A DNA stretch of 64,000 bases from an uncultured Sphingomonadaceae bacterium (lineage in GTDB: Bacteria > Pseudomonadota > Alphaproteobacteria > Sphingomonadales > Sphingomonadaceae): the NCBI GenBank assembly GCA_947488625.1, contig CANKZR010000001.1, forward strand, positions 1,488,001 through 1,552,000, in the 5' to 3' direction. The notes beneath the pieces were generated by a model. It saw only the letters and a program-made list of their open reading frames with translations. It made no database searches and was not told where the DNA came from. A program made the position numbers and the translations under genes. Position 1 is the first letter of the stretch; the number at the start of each line of letters is the position of its first letter. Below are positions 63,946-64,000 of the stretch, one piece after another.

Positions 63946-64000
63946 CTATCGTTTCGCAAACTGCACAAACGGCGCAGGATCGTTACGCGCGAGACCGTAT
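63946..64000 (-). CDS. Possible C-terminal tail of an upstream gene (truncated)
   Basis: On the minus strand an open frame enters from the right edge and ends with TAG at 63948-63946, giving seventeen codons ending PFVQFAKR. It points the same way as bamD. In related genomes lpxC usually precedes bamD, but this tail is too short to identify. Confidence 0.25.
   Translation of the reverse strand, partial: YGLARNDPAPFVQFAKR

Overview
The window looks like chromosome from a GC-rich alphaproteobacterium, most likely a sphingomonad of the Erythrobacteraceae type. This is inferred from gene content and protein style: a NrsF-type anti-sigma factor next to an ECF sigma factor, a GcrA-type domain (a family largely restricted to alphaproteobacteria), single-domain PilZ proteins, TIGR02117/DUF2459, and the order bamD-recN-ligA. 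No rRNA gene or complete tRNA gene was seen.

Region 1 (1 to about 22.08 kb) is an accessory island, probably the right-hand part of an integrative mobilizable element. All its genes point left. At its left edge are a truncated HUH relaxase (HxDT-x3-HxH motif), a MobC-like ribbon-helix-helix protein and an unknown protein. The rest (2.5-21.8 kb) is a stack of defence genes. First come a type III-like Res/Mod pair, an unusual coiled-coil protein carrying a GcrA-type DNA-binding domain, and a SNF2 helicase. Then come a WYL regulator, a type IV McrC/McrB pair whose McrB carries an inserted EVE/PUA-like domain, and a RecB-nuclease/RNase H-like/SF1-helicase giant. Last are a DUF3883 nuclease-like protein and a small protein with a HEPN Rx4H motif. 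Many neighbours overlap by 4 bp. The right end is marked by three 12-bp tandem TGTGCCACA repeats and by a sequence matching the 3' end of a tRNA, interpreted here as attR.

Region 2 (22.3-64 kb) is ordinary chromosome. It holds purF, an SDR and PilZ; a leftward run of photolyase, cyclopropane-fatty-acid synthase, serine hydrolase and TspO-like genes; a membrane hydrolase; a polyprenyl-phosphate sugar transferase; 2-oxoacid:ferredoxin oxidoreductase korAB; rppH; a TPR protein; rsmB; guaB; and 3-hydroxybutyrate dehydrogenase. Next come a neutral zinc metallopeptidase, a BlaI/M56 pair with two clear operators, ECF sigma/NrsF, a ClpP-like protein, CreD, a cyclophilin and an M20 peptidase. They are followed by sdhCDA without sdhB, an operon containing a B3-like metallo-beta-lactamase lipoprotein and prmA, DUF2459, and finally ligA, a small lipoprotein gene, recN and bamD with two further PilZ genes.

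The strongest leads for something undescribed are in region 1. The first is the GcrA-domain coiled-coil protein sitting between a SNF2 helicase and a Mod/Res pair. The second is the translationally coupled Dna2-like helicase-nuclease plus EVE-McrB plus McrC unit behind a WYL regulator.
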